From positions 15,856,085 through 15,920,084 of the forward strand of contig OX442415.1 in assembly GCA_949361645.1 (NCBI GenBank): a DNA stretch of 64,000 nt, read 5' to 3'. The notes under the pieces were generated by a model. It made no database searches. It worked only from the letters and a program-made list of their open reading frames with translations, and had not been told where the DNA came from. Numbering within the stretch: position 1 is the first letter of the stretch; every line of letters starts with the position of its first letter. A program made the position numbers and the translations under genes. Source of the DNA: Spongilla lacustris (lineage: Eukaryota; Porifera; Demospongiae; Spongillida; Spongillidae). This document shows positions 44,976 to 56,389 of this stretch, in pieces.

Positions 44976-46008
44976 TTAAATAACATTAATTGACGAACCC
45001 TCTCGAGCCACCAATGTTTTCACGCTGGCGTAGACGATAGAGAACGATTTCACAGTACCATACCAAGGATCACCGTAAACGGAATTGTCGGCAAGGAACA
45101 CTCGCGTATTTGCATAATTGTACAGGTTTCTCACAGCTGCAGTGACATCGGCAGACCCGTAAGCCGCTCCTAGGATGACCACATAATTGGGCAGCGTCAC
45201 GGATTCGCCTTCCCTGCAAGCCACAGTTGTAGTGGTGCCGAAGGTAATTGAAAGGGATTTCACTGTGCCGGGCCAGGGATCACCGAATATCGAATTGGAC
45301 GCTTGGATGGTAGTAGTTCCACTTCTAACGAGCGAGCTGACCGTACCAGTGACATCTTTACCACCGTAGACGGCACCATAAACTGCACTCACTGCAAATA
45401 AAGCATGTTTTATAGCCTCCGTACAACTCTTATAGCATTCAGTATATACACTGCATGAGCTATATATATTTTGTCCGTACAGTACTTTATAACAGCCTTG
45501 CATGTATATACGTCTGCATGCGTACATGAAGTAAGTCATGCAAAACAAGTAGCGGTATATATGCTAGCTTATATGTTGTAGGAACTTTAATGCATGCAGC
45601 ATTGGAAGCCGCGCATGTACATTGAAATGGGTATATGAACAATTATTAAATTTGCATGCACCATCGTTCAACGCTCGTATATAGCTTTGATCACCATACA
45701 GAATCCTATATACCTTTCACTTGTATAATTGTATTATTATTCACTTTTGATTTAATATAAGGAAACCCTAAAAAACTGCACCCCACTCAATTCCCCATTG
45801 CAATGCATGCATGTATGCATATGCACTAACCGCTCGAGATTGAGAGGTGAGGTTGTGAGCTTTCATAACTCTCTGGTTCTTCCATGACCTCGGCGTTTTC
45901 ATCCATCACGTCAGCAGCTTTATAAGTAGAGGAGTATTTAGCCGCGGCAGACCACACCCCACACACTGCCGAAGTGATCAAAAGCAGAGCAGTGAATGCT
46001 GACGTCAT
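44976..46008 (-). CDS. Secreted two-domain (DUF3395-like) protein, two exons, 197 aa
   Basis: Exon 1 is 46008-45831 and exon 2 is 45391-44976, with a 439-base GT-AG intron. The join is in phase (178+416 = 594 bases). The start was chosen at MTSAFTALLLITSAVCG because it gives a clean signal peptide and lies 45 bases below a TATA box. After the signal, an acidic linker (DENAEVMEEPESYESS) leads to two tandem domains of about 67-71 residues. Each has the pattern YG-DVT-L-GDPW-GTVKS-(F/L)-SI with a final REG-SI/SV. This resembles the YG...DVT...DPxPGxxKxLxV pattern of the DnaJC11 C-terminal domain (DUF3395), known also as stand-alone domains. Likely extracellular. Binding target unknown. Confidence 0.85.
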
Positions 46009-46052
46009 GTTAGCAGATCGAATTGAGATGAAGTCAGTTGCATAAATCGGAC

Positions 46053-46060
46053 TTTTTATA
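46053..46060 (-). promoter_or_regulatory. TATA box of the secreted-protein gene
   Basis: TATAAAAA on the minus strand, about 45 bases upstream of the chosen ATG at 46008. It implies a very short 5' leader of roughly 15-20 bases. Confidence 0.6.
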
Positions 46061-46321
46061 CGGCTAAAAAACGACACTTTTACGAGTTCAGACAACGAGG
46101 AAAAAAAGGAATGAGGGAAAACCGTAATTTAGCTAACCGCACATGTACTGTATAGGTGAAAATTATATGTTCTGCATGCTTCAATATTATGCCGCGGATT
46201 TGAATTCACTTCAAAGACAAAAGAGCGAAGTTCATTCGCGCCGTCGAGTGTCATAGCACTCGCCATACAAAGTGATCCCCACCAGCCAGTGGCCGATCTA
46301 TAGGAATGGGGCTACATGCAT

Positions 46322-46344
46322 GGGGGGGGGGGGGGGGGGGGGGG
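46322..46344. repeat. Poly-G tract, about 23 bases
   Basis: An uninterrupted G run. It sits near CAGTGGCCGATCTATAGG, a terminus-like sequence, so it may mark another MITE. Confidence 0.7.
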
Positions 46345-46880
46345 CGGTTGGTTGGAGGGGCTTTCAGGGGCGGGGGGTCCACCCTCTCGCCGCGCGCCAG
46401 CAGGGGGATATGGGGGAGCGCCGTAAGCTCCCCATGGAGCCCCAGAAGCTTTGAAATTTTTTGCTTCAAACCCCGCTAAAAATAAGCGTATTCGCAGCGC
46501 AGTGAAATTAAAAAAAAAAAAAATTTACATATTGCGACATAACGTGTACGGCCGTCAGTAGCTGAAGTGGATGCACACGCAGCATCTGCATGAAGCAGCA
46601 TCCTAGGCGCGCGTAGCGATCAAATTTAAATTAAGGTTAATCAACTAAATATATTAATAATACGTATTAAATCGACCTGGCAGGCCGACCTGACAGGCCG
46701 GGGCTGTCAGGCCGGATGACTTTCGGCAACCCTGATCGTGATTCAGTTACGTTAATACACGCCTATAACCATGCATCGAAGGAACGAAAAGATTAATAAA
46801 ACGTTCGCGGTAAAAATCGGTTATAGATAAAATTTAATATCTATTGGCATTACCAAAAAATTGCCGCCCCGGGCGCCCCC

Positions 46881-46911
<31 letters not shown>

Positions 46912-46967
46912 ACACAAAAGGTGTGCTTTCTAGATGCGCGGGCGTTACGTACGGTAGGCAGTGTTGC

Positions 46968-47065
46968 CGCGTAATAACCTTCATGCTTAATCGTCTATAT
47001 CGCGACTGATATATTGCGATATGAGCATTTAATCGCGATATAAATATCGCGAAATAATTAAATCA
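46968..47065 (+). mobile_element. Left end of a second hAT copy (CAGTGTTGCCGCG)
   Basis: CAGTGTTGCCGCGTAATAAC followed by ATTTAATCGCGATATAAATATCGCG matches the terminus of 39332-40126. CTTTGGATGGCACAAAAAAAG near 47203 may be a BED-exon relic. TTCGCGATATAAAGATTAAT appears at about 48900, but no right terminus (GGCAACACTG) is found, so the element is truncated. Confidence 0.6.
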
Positions 47066-47649
47066 ATTGTTGCTACGTTTTCATTGTTGGGGTGAATAAT
47101 TATGGTTACCACGTAGGGTAAAGTATTTAAAATCCAAAAACCTACGCTAGCTACTTGCTTGCATTAATTGATCGAAAGCGTTCAAAGGTGCCGTATGGCC
47201 GAGTACTTTGGATGGCACAAAAAAAGCACAATGTCATGGTTCTTGCTGGGTAGTTTGCAGCATGCACTATGCATATAGATGGAACACCTCAAACATGAGG
47301 TATAAAGGAAAGACAGCAAACGTGAGGCGTGTACATGGACCTACTTATAGATATCATGAAATCATGAAATGTATTTAAAAGATGTGCACGCGCGCAGCTG
47401 CAAAAGTGGGCAGCAGCTGCATGCACTGATATAGCCAAAGGTGCCGGATGTATTGATCATTTAGATGCCCAAGTGCACTGTAATAAAAGGGAAAAGCCTG
47501 CATGGGTTAGCCAAACTGGACCGTTTAGGCTGCATGTATAGATGCATGTAGCTGCTAATTAACTCCATGCACACATGCAGCAAATACAAAAGTGCAAACG
47601 CGGGAGTGATTTCATACTAAAAACAAAAGGTAAGAATAAATTCCATTCG

Positions 47650-49230
47650 TCATGCAGGATTTGAACTCATGATCAATCACCTGGATAACACTGATCCCTA
47701 TATTAAACCCTACCAGCTAGGTGTATGCAATGTTGTTTACAGGATATGTTTCCTTTTCCTCTTTTCAGAGTTTCCATACATACATACAATTGACACCTCT
47801 TCATTAGCTTCAATTTTACAACTCAATGCAGCGCTACACTAAGGCATGGGGACTGGTCCACCTGTGTTGAAAACGTCAAAATACTTGAGCAGATACTTGG
47901 GGAAGCACTGTCCAAGTGATTGTTGCATGGGGTACTGCATCTTGAAAATTGTAACCAGGATACCTGTATTCAACATTCATATCCCATGCATGCATGACAG
48001 CTTTTTTTCAGTATTGGTATTCAAGGATGATAGGGTACCAGCCAAACCATTTTCCGTCTACTTTGTATGCACTGTGCATGCTTTTTGTAGGGCCATGCAT
48101 GCATAATCCATATGGCCCTGTACAACGCCTTTTTACAAGCTGAGTTATTTAATTGGAAGTATTTTCACTGCACCTAATAGATATGGTAATTAACCAGGTC
48201 ACTATTTAGTATTGTGCCCTCTAGCTCTTTTCGTGCATACTAAGATAAACGGAAAATGTACATATATTATAATAGTGATATATCTACTGGAAAGCCGAGG
48301 TTTGAAGTGAAATGAAACAGGAGTTCTTTTACATGGGTGATTTCACTCCTTTTCAGTCACACTGTGTGACTTGTAATAGGAGTGAAATCACACCAGCGAC
48401 AAACTTTCATGTGACCATCAGTCAATTCTGACCGTCACAACAAACACATAGGGGTGACAATGGGTGGCCTTCACACTTTTGTGTTTGCAGTGCAGCACAT
48501 AAAAGATGAATTGGAATGATGCTTTAAGGAAGCTGAAATCAAATTCAGAAAAGATATGATCCATTGTTGTGGTGGAGGAATCATGAGTCATACATGTCAT
48601 ATAGGTAAACTAGCAAGGAAGTACTTGCACATTCTTGCTTCGACAGCGCCTGCCGAAAAGGCATTATCCATGCACTGCTAAGAATATCCTTCAGAAGCCT
48701 AATATCTATGATAAGGTGGTGCATCTCACCTGAAAGGCTGCATCGCCAAATGTATTATTAATTCTAAGGCAAAATTCTAAACTGCGTGTTTTAACTTTAA
48801 ATATACCTACAAGGAGTGTTTCTAATTTCTGTATATCTTTTTCAGTTTACATGTACGTCTGTACACGTTTATTTTGCGATATGACTAAAAGTTAACATGT
48901 TTCGCGATATAAAGATTAATTTTCAAGATACAGTACCCCATGCAACAATCACTTCCCCAAGTATCTTGACGTTTTCAACACAGGTGGACCATGCAGTCCC
49001 CCTTGCAGTACAGCAGACAAGTCTCTTAGTTTAAGTGCTTCATTGGGTTGTAAACATTCAAGCTAATGTAGAGGTGTCAATTGTAAATATATGTTACGTA
49101 TGTCTGAAAAGAGGAAAAGGAAACATATCCTGTAAACAACATTGCATACACGTGCACCTAGCTGGTAGGGTTTAATATATAAGGATGTTATCCAGGTGAT
49201 CGATCATGAGTTCAAATCCTGCAAGTTTCA
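47650..49230. mobile_element. Foldback with 300-bp arms and a 1 kb centre; tRNA-like boxes in the arms
   Basis: 47650-47950 is inverted at 48930-49230. Examples are CAGGATATGTTTCCTTTTCC against GGAAAAGGAAACATATCCTG and the pair around CTTGGGGAAG. In the right arm CCTAGCTGGTAGGG and, about 45 bases on, GAGTTCAAATCCTGC look like the A and B boxes of a tRNA-type pol III promoter, so the arms may be a SINE present in two inverted copies. Confidence 0.6.
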
Positions 49231-49425
49231 TACACTTGTTCTAGCATCAACTCTCTACTGATGTGATTTTGGTATTCATTGCTAACCTTTTTTTACATAC
49301 GAATGTTGAAAACGCGTCAATTTGGGAGTTCTGTGCGTAATTCTCGTTCATTTGTATCCTTCTATCCGTTATACGAAGATACAGTTGAACAAACTATTTG
49401 CAAGTCCCCGGCTACACACTGAGCG

Positions 49426-49515
49426 TAGTCTCGTACCCAGACCTAAATGTACGTAACGATGATTATCGCTTACACGTGTTATCGTTACGTACATTGGGGT
49501 CTGGGTACGAGACTA
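49426..49515. mobile_element. 90-bp hairpin MITE, TAGTCTCGTACCCAGACC ends, 9-bp TSD
   Basis: TAGTCTCGTACCCAGACC at the left and GGTCTGGGTACGAGACTA at the right are perfect inverses, with AATGTACGTAACGAT inverted inside. CACTGAGCG is duplicated (49417-49425, 49516-49524). Same family as 17984-18106, with an unrelated core. Confidence 0.95.
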
Positions 49516-49524
49516 CACTGAGCG

Positions 49525-50500
49525 TTACACCAAATCATTGGAGCGAGAAAACGTGCCGTTTCAAGACTAACAAACGGTTTTCTCTGCGTACATCCAGTGT
49601 TTTCAACACTCGTACGTGGAGAAATGTGGAATTCTAACCCGTTGGGTTCAGTTAGATATCTTTACAATTAGAGAATCAAGATCAATTTTCTAAGAGAGAT
49701 GATGTGAAAACAAGTGTACGGAAATAAAAGGTTGTACTGGTATGAAGTGTTTTTTTATTTAATATGTATTGATAAGATTGGAAAGTCACATCTAGTACTA
49801 ACTGAAAATTGTAACAATTTTTTTTAAGTGCGAGAACAATGATGTTTTGATCAGTCTGCACAAGCAATAGTTCATACACATGACGCTAACTATATAGCTA
49901 ACCCTCAAGAAACAAAAAGAAAAAGATTGGCATCGTCTTGTTCATGTCATTCCGCCTTCTTAATCAGTTCTTCCCGCCAGGCTATACCTCATCTTCGAGA
50001 ATTGCTTTTCTGCATATCAATCCAGTAAGTCGGTATATCACCCTGTATCACATGATGATACGTAAACACTGAAATAATGCTATGTATCACAATAATTATT
50101 AGTAGTAGTTGCTTGTATGCATGGAAACTCATGTACGCGGTTATGCATACAGATCATCATGTACATGTATGCAGCGTGTTTACTCACCAAATGACACCAA
50201 GCGCAATTACTTTCTATAAATCAAGTACAAACTGCTTTCATCAAGTACGGTTTTTTCTTACCTCACAGATATCCCTGGTTTAACCTATATAGTTTTGCAC
50301 TGTAAGTATTTTTTCTCAGTAGGTGGCATACACTAAAACCCCAGTACTATAAAGCCAGTGAGCAACACTGAATGGAATACACCTGAATATCTTCTTGTCT
50401 GTATTTATACAACATTATTAAGCAAAAACTAGTGTAGATTTGAAGTAATATTACAACTGATCACTAGAGTACTTTAGTCATGAAACATATAAACTTGTTT
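49525..50500. other. Intergenic / 3' region of the repeat-protein gene
   Basis: No gene seen. No perfect AATAAA on the minus strand just below the stop at 50501. Confidence 0.5.
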
Positions 50501-53500
50501 CTAATGAAGTTGAAAGTATAACAGTAAAGTTTTAAGCTGTCCTTGCATGACATCATTTTGTTTTTGTAAGTCCGCCAGCTGTTTCTGAATAGCTTCACCT
50601 TGTGCTCTAGTGGCATCCTGCTGAATAGATCTTCGCTTCTTTATTGCCATCAGGTGCTTCTTCATGGCTTCACTATGGGCTTTAAGTTCAGCATACACTT
50701 TGTCATCCTCTTCATCACTGTCATTATTATCATTGTCTGTATTTGGTGATGACGGTGAACATGATGTTGCACGAGGGAAAGGTTTAGGTTGTGCAGAAAA
50801 AAATGTTGTTAAAGGACTTTGAGACTGTGCTGATGAAAATGTTGCTAAAGATTGAGGCTGTTCAGATGAAAATTTTGTTATAGGACCTTGAGGCTGTGCT
50901 GATGAAAATGTTCTTAAAGTTTGAGGCTGTACAGGTGAAAATGTTCTTAAAGGTTGAGGCTGTGCAGATGAAAATGTTATTATAGGACCTTGAGGCTGTG
51001 CTGATGAAAATGCTGTTAAAGGACCTTGAGGCTGTGCAGATGAAAATGTTATTAAATGTTGAGGCTGTGCAGATAAAGGTTGAGGCTGTGCAGATGAAAA
51101 TGTTGTTAAAGGTTGATGCTGTGCAGATGAAAACGTTAAAGGTTGAGGTTGTGCAGATGAAAATCTTGTTAAAGGTTGAGGCTGTGCAGATAAAGATTGT
51201 GGCTGTTCAGATGAAAATGTTGTTAAAGGACCTTGAGGCTGTGCTGATGATAATGTTGCTAACAGTTGAGGCTGTGCAGATGAAAATGTTGTTAAAGGAT
51301 CTTGAGGCTGTGCAAATAAAGGTTGAGGTTGTGCCAATAAAGGTTGAGGTTGTGCCGATAAAGGTTGAGGTTGTGCCGATAAAGGTTGATGTTGTGCAGA
51401 TAAAGGTTGAGGCTGTGCCGATAAAGTTTGAGGCTGTGCAGATAAAGGTTGAGGCTGTGCAGATAAAGGTTGAGGTTGTGCTGATAAAGTTTGAGGCTGT
51501 GCAAATAAAGGTTGAGGTTGTGCCAATAAAGTTTGAGGCTGTGCAGATAAAGGTTGAGGCTGTGCAGATAAAGGTTGAGGTTGTGCCGATAAAGGTTGAG
51601 GTTGCGCAGATAAAGGTTGAGGCTGTGCAGATAAAGTTTGAGGTTGTGCAGATAAAGGTTGCGGTTGTGCAGAAGAAAATGTTGTTAAAGGTTGAGGCTG
51701 TGCAGATGAAAATGTTGTTATAGGACCTTGAAGCTGTGAAGATAAAGGTTGAGGCTGTCCAGATGAAAATGTTGTTATAGGACCTTGAAGCTGTGCAGAT
51801 AAAGGTTGAGGCTGTGCAGATAAAGGTTGAGGTTGTGCAGATAAAGGTTGCGATTGTGCAGAAGAAAATGTTGTTAAATGTTGAGGCTGTGCAGATGAAA
51901 ATGTTGTTATAGGACCTTGAAGCTGTGCAGATAAAGGTTGAGGCTGTGCAGATGAAAATGTTGTTATAGGACCTTGAAGCTGTGCAGATAAAGGTTGAGG
52001 CTGTGCAGATGAAAATGTTGTTATAGGACCTTGAAGCTGTGCAGATAAAGGTTGAGGCTGTGCAGATAAAGGTTGAGGCGGTGCAGATAAAGGTTGAGGT
52101 TGTGCAGATAAAGGTTGAGGTGGTGCAGATAAAGGTTGAGGTTGTGCAGATAAAGGTTGAGGCGGTGCAGATAAAGGTTGAGGTTGTGCAGATAAAGGTT
52201 GATGTGGTGCAGATAAAGGTTGAGGTTGTGCAGATAAAGGTTGAGGCTGTGCCGATAAAGGTTGAGGTTGTGCCAATAAAGGTTGAGGTTGTGCCGATAA
52301 AGGTTGAGTTTGTGCCGATAAAGTTTGAGGCTGTGCAGATAAAGGTTGAGGTTGTGCCGATAAAGGTTGAGGCTGTGTTGATAACGGTTGAAATTGTGCC
52401 GATAATGTTTGAGACTGTGCAGATAAAGGTTGAGGCGGTGCAGATAAAGGTTGAGGTTGTGCAGATAAAGGTTGAGGTGGTGCAGATAAAGGTTGAGGCG
52501 GTGCAGATAAAGGTTGAGGCGGTGCAGATAAAGGTTGAGGTTGTGCAGATAAAGGTTGATGTGGTGCAGATAAAGGTTGAGGTTGTGCAGATAAAGGTTG
52601 AGGCTGTGCCGATAAAGGTTGAGGTTGTGCTGATAAAGGTTGAGTTTGTGCCGATAAAGTTTGAGGCTGTGCAGATAAAAGTTGAGGTTGTGCCGATAAA
52701 GGTTGAGGCTGTGTCGATAAAGGTTGAGGTTGTGCCGATAAAGTTTGAGGCTGTGCAGATAAAGGTTGAGGCTGTGCTGATAAAGGTTGAGGCTGTGCCG
52801 ATAAAGATTGAGGTTGTGCCAATAAAGTTTGAGGCTGTGCAGATAAAGGTTGAGGTTGTGCAGATGAAAATGTTGTTAAAGTTTGAGGCTGTGCAGATGA
52901 AAACGTTATACGACCTTGAAGCTGTGCAAATAAAGGTTGAGGCTGTGCAGATAAAGGTTGAGGCTGTGCAGATGAAAATGTTGTTATAGGACCTTGAGGC
53001 TGTGCTGATAAAGGTTGAGGCTGTGCTGATGGTTGAGGCAGCAGCGATTTTGCAAGGTGGAATGTTTTAGGCTGCGTAGATTGAAATTTAAAAAGTTGAT
53101 GTTGTGCAGATAAAGTTGGAGGCTGCGCTGGTGAACATGATGCTGGTTTAGGCAATGTAGAATTAAATAACGATTGCTGTGTCTGCACCATTCTTCCAGT
53201 ACATGTAGGTGAATTTAAATTCAGTTGCAGTTGATCCAGACCACTTGTTATGACCTCAACTGCATGTAGTAAAGGTTGGCCAGGCAATGCAGGTGGTTTG
53301 GATATTGCACATGGTAAAGGTAGATGTAATGCCGAAGGACATGCAGGTCTAATGGGTGTGGCTGAGCTCTTCCCAAAGTTGATTTTGACTGCAGGTGTAT
53401 TTAGCTGATCCAAACCACTGGATATGACCTCAGTATCTTCAAACACCAAGCGTCGCTTTGTTTCCGATATAATAGATTTGAACTGCTCGAGGAAGAGCTG

Positions 53501-53867
53501 CAGAGACCCTCTGAGTGTCCCAGTCACATACATAAGTGTTTCAAGGTACAAAACCCTTTCATAATATCCTGGTTCACTTCCTGCATCATTAAAAGGTTGA
53601 TGTAGTACTTTAACGAACTCTTGAAAGTGGTCACATAGCAGACTAAGATATGGGAGTTGTTCATTACTACTTGGTTTTAGAATTTCTTCAACCTTTGGCT
53701 TTATGCCATCTACTTCATTTTGCAGTTGCCACATATCACTACCAAGAGCCCCAGCACCTGGAGAGCCTCTTTGGATACGACGGGTCTGACTTGTACGCTG
53801 TCTAACATGCTCAGTGCTTGTGAGCAGAGACCAAAGAGTATTATAGTCCTTCTCAGAGAGGGAATAG
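50501..53867 (-). CDS. Large repeat protein with SAQPQPL heptads, acidic patch and coiled-coil tail; 3.4 kb exon
   Basis: On the minus strand an acceptor (TTTTATTCCAG, ending 53868) opens a frame that stays open for 1121 codons to the stop at 50501. It starts YSLSEKDYNTLWSLLTSTEH; the first internal Met is at 53734. The N-terminal ~170 residues are non-repetitive and look folded (PYLSLLCDHFQEFVKVLH, LFLEQFKSIISETKRR). The middle ~750 residues are dozens of SAQPQPL heptads (21-bp units), mixed with longer QGPITTFSSAQPQ units. Next comes an acidic stretch (DNDNNDSDEEDD), then a Lys/Gln-rich coiled coil (KKRRSIQQDATRAQGEAIQK). No known family recognised. An open frame of this length over a repeat with no stop suggests selection. 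Upstream exons must exist beyond 53867. Long antisense frames here are shadows of the repeat. Confidence 0.75.
51050..53035. repeat. Coding minisatellite, 21-bp unit GTGCAGATAAAGGTTGAGGCT
   Basis: In plus orientation the unit reads GTGCAGATAAAGGTTGAGG(C/T)T. Third-position variants (GCAG/GCCG, GGCTG/GGTTG/GGCGG) form higher-order blocks, for example the 52080-52240 and 52430-52600 stretches, which are near copies. All indels are multiples of three. Confidence 0.95.
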
Positions 53868-54330
53868 CTGGAATAAAATTCAAATGTGAATTAGTCATTA
53901 ATTAAATACACACTTTCAGCATTAATGATACTCTCATACCCATACCCATATATTGTGATGTGACTGGATTATATTACTGCTTCATGAATGGTTGCCATAT
54001 GGATTCTACAGGGATAATTGACAGGACCATTGACTGTGTGAGAGCTATGTTGAGTTTTGTGGGCTATCCATTCTTAACAGAAGCTGCTATGTACTGCATT
54101 TGCATATTTAAAATATTTGATTACTCAGAAGTTGTGTGTGTGTTAGTGTGTGTGTGAGTTGCAGCTACACCTGTACGTCAAGGATAGCAATGAACAGATG
54201 GCATCAAACAAAATGGTCCCATGGAAAAGTCCTCATTGCTATTGTTTTGTGGCATATCCTGCAATGCTCTCTTTCAACTTGCACAGTCCATGCACTATAT
54301 GCCAGCAGCAGTGGACCCAGAAAGGGTCTA
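53868..54330. other. Intron or intergenic sequence, no exon recognised
   Basis: Upstream of the acceptor at 53868. No donor-bearing exon of the repeat protein was found here. Confidence 0.4.
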
Positions 54331-54339
54331 CCTGGATGG

Positions 54340-56110
54340 GCACCTAGGCCTGTTTTTCACTCCTGTCATCAAAGAGAATTAGATGGTGAACCTTGCCCTC
54401 GCTCCTTGACCTTCCAATGTAATCTGTTTGGCCTGGTTAATACAGGTTTGTAAATAAAATTTTGGAATTCATGTATTGCCAGTGCCCAATGGCACAGTAA
54501 ACCTTCAATTTTCAACCAACCATTGGAGTGGTGTGTGATCCATTGGGATTTTGAAGCAGCGACCCAAAAAGGAATGTTGAAGCATATACTACAGCTAGGC
54601 ACTCATTCTGCATCCTGCTGCATTGCTGCTATGACTTGTTGAGACCTCAGCTGCCAAGGCCAGCAGCACCTTGCATCAGCTTGCAAAACAATTAAAGACA
54701 CCTGCAACCTGGTCAAACCTAGCGTATGCTGGTACTGAGGCTGCACCAGATTTGCTTCAGCATCTGAAATGCTTCACCACATTCTATTCTCCAGATAAAT
54801 GGAGTGACATTGTGAGTGATTGTGTGAAGTGGAGCTGCTATAGCTGCAAAGCTAATCCCAGGAACTGTTGAACAGACAGTACATCATGTGGGGTAGGCAA
54901 TTCTTGGACAAATTCGATCTTCCTTGGGTCCGGCATCATTCCTGCTCCAGAAAATGTGTGCTCCAAATAGAAAACCTTGTATATTCCTACATGTACATGG
55001 CACTTTTTACTTCACAGTGTTTTAATGTTTTGGAAGGCAATATTGAAGTGTTCCTTGTGTTGGCTCTCATCCTTGGAAAATAAGATGACATCATTTATAT
55101 ATGTTTTTCGAAACTGCAGGCCTCTCATCACTGTGTCCATCACACGTTGAAAGGAGCTGGGAGCATCTGTCAGGCCGAATGGCATTCATGTAAACTGGTA
55201 CAACCCCATTCCAGGTCCTGGATGGAATATTTTCTTTTCCTTTGCATAGGGAGCTGCCAGTATCCTTACTAGGGGGTCTAATGTTGAGAAGATGGTTGCT
55301 TCCACCATTTGGCATTGTACCTCAAGTGGGTAAGCATCTTTTTTTCTTCTTTTGCTAAATTCCTGGTAGTCAAAAAACATATATTCAAATGTCTCCAGAC
55401 TTTTTCTCTACTTATATAGCTGGTGCCATTCACCGTTCTCTTCAATTATGCCTTGCCGCAACATGCTCTTGATTTGCTTTTTCACTTCAGGCTGATACTG
55501 TTCAGGAATGTGGCGTGGTGGGAGTCTGACAGGTGGACCTATTGTTAGGATGCAGTGATCTGCATTGTCAGTTTTTCCAGGCAGTGTATGGAACAAGGTT
55601 TTGAAATCATCCATAACAGTCCTTACACTCTGGTAAATCGTAGGAAGCCATGACGTTTCCAAAATTTTAACCACTGCGTTCGTCTGCGACATCTTTATTC
55701 TGGCATATTACAGCACCTACCTGTGAATGAATTTTACTCATATCGTTTTTATGATGGGCAAAAACATGGATAATCCATTAGGCATCTTGACTTTTCCTTT
55801 TTTGCTATTGTATGCAACCTGCACAGGAGTCCATGTTTCTGCGTGAAGTCAAACTTATCCACTACAAAAAAGTTGTACTCTATTGTTCTGTCACAGGTGC
55901 TGTTACATAATCAACAATCTTATTCTTTTCTCCAGAAGCTGTCACCAGTTGAATGATTGTCGTGGGCGTTTAAAATAATGCTGAAATTTTCTGCCTCTTG
56001 TAATGCTGCCTTCTGCACTGAGATGGAAGAACCCGAATCCAGCAAGATGTCCACTTTTGCTCCTCCCAGCTTGCCCTGTTATGGTAACAGCCTTACTTTC
56101 AATGGCTGCT
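54340..56110 (-). pseudogene. Second Ty3/gypsy relic: protease, RT, RNase H
   Basis: Minus strand, in order from the right. Protease has VDILLDSGSSISV (near 56060) with DSG in place of DTG. RT shows TLFHTLPGKTDNADH, IPEQYQPEVKKQIKSMLRQG (55408-55692), KKDAYPLEV and FSTLD (about 55240-55360), and ends with PDPRKIEFVQELPTP (about 54900). RNase H is recognisable by NECLAVVYA and, in another frame, WALAIHEFQNFIYKP (near 54470). Many stops and frameshifts. A different lineage from the 7.5-12.8 kb element, judged by the RT motifs. Confidence 0.75.
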
Positions 56111-56389
56111 ATTGTAACTACCTTACTTTACAGCAGGGCCTTCATACACCAATGGGGATGCCTGTTGGCTTCTAAATGGAATCATCTCATTGTCATTTCC
56201 CTTCTGACAATTTCTAGTCATATGTTCTATGAAAAACTTTCCTTCTCTTTTCCAGCGCTATCATGTTCCCATTGTGTGCAATGAAAACACCGGACCTTCA
56301 ATCGACAACGCAGTGACTGGATCTGTTAACAGTTCTATTTGTTGAGTGAGTATCTGCACCTGTGCTTCTCTCCCTGTTTTTCTTCCATT

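Noticed and set aside
50998..52989. Antisense open frames of 241 and 316 codons made of IKVEAVQ repeats
   Set aside because: They are shadows of the 21-bp coding repeat on the minus strand. The minus frame is far longer and has non-repeat ends and a splice acceptor.
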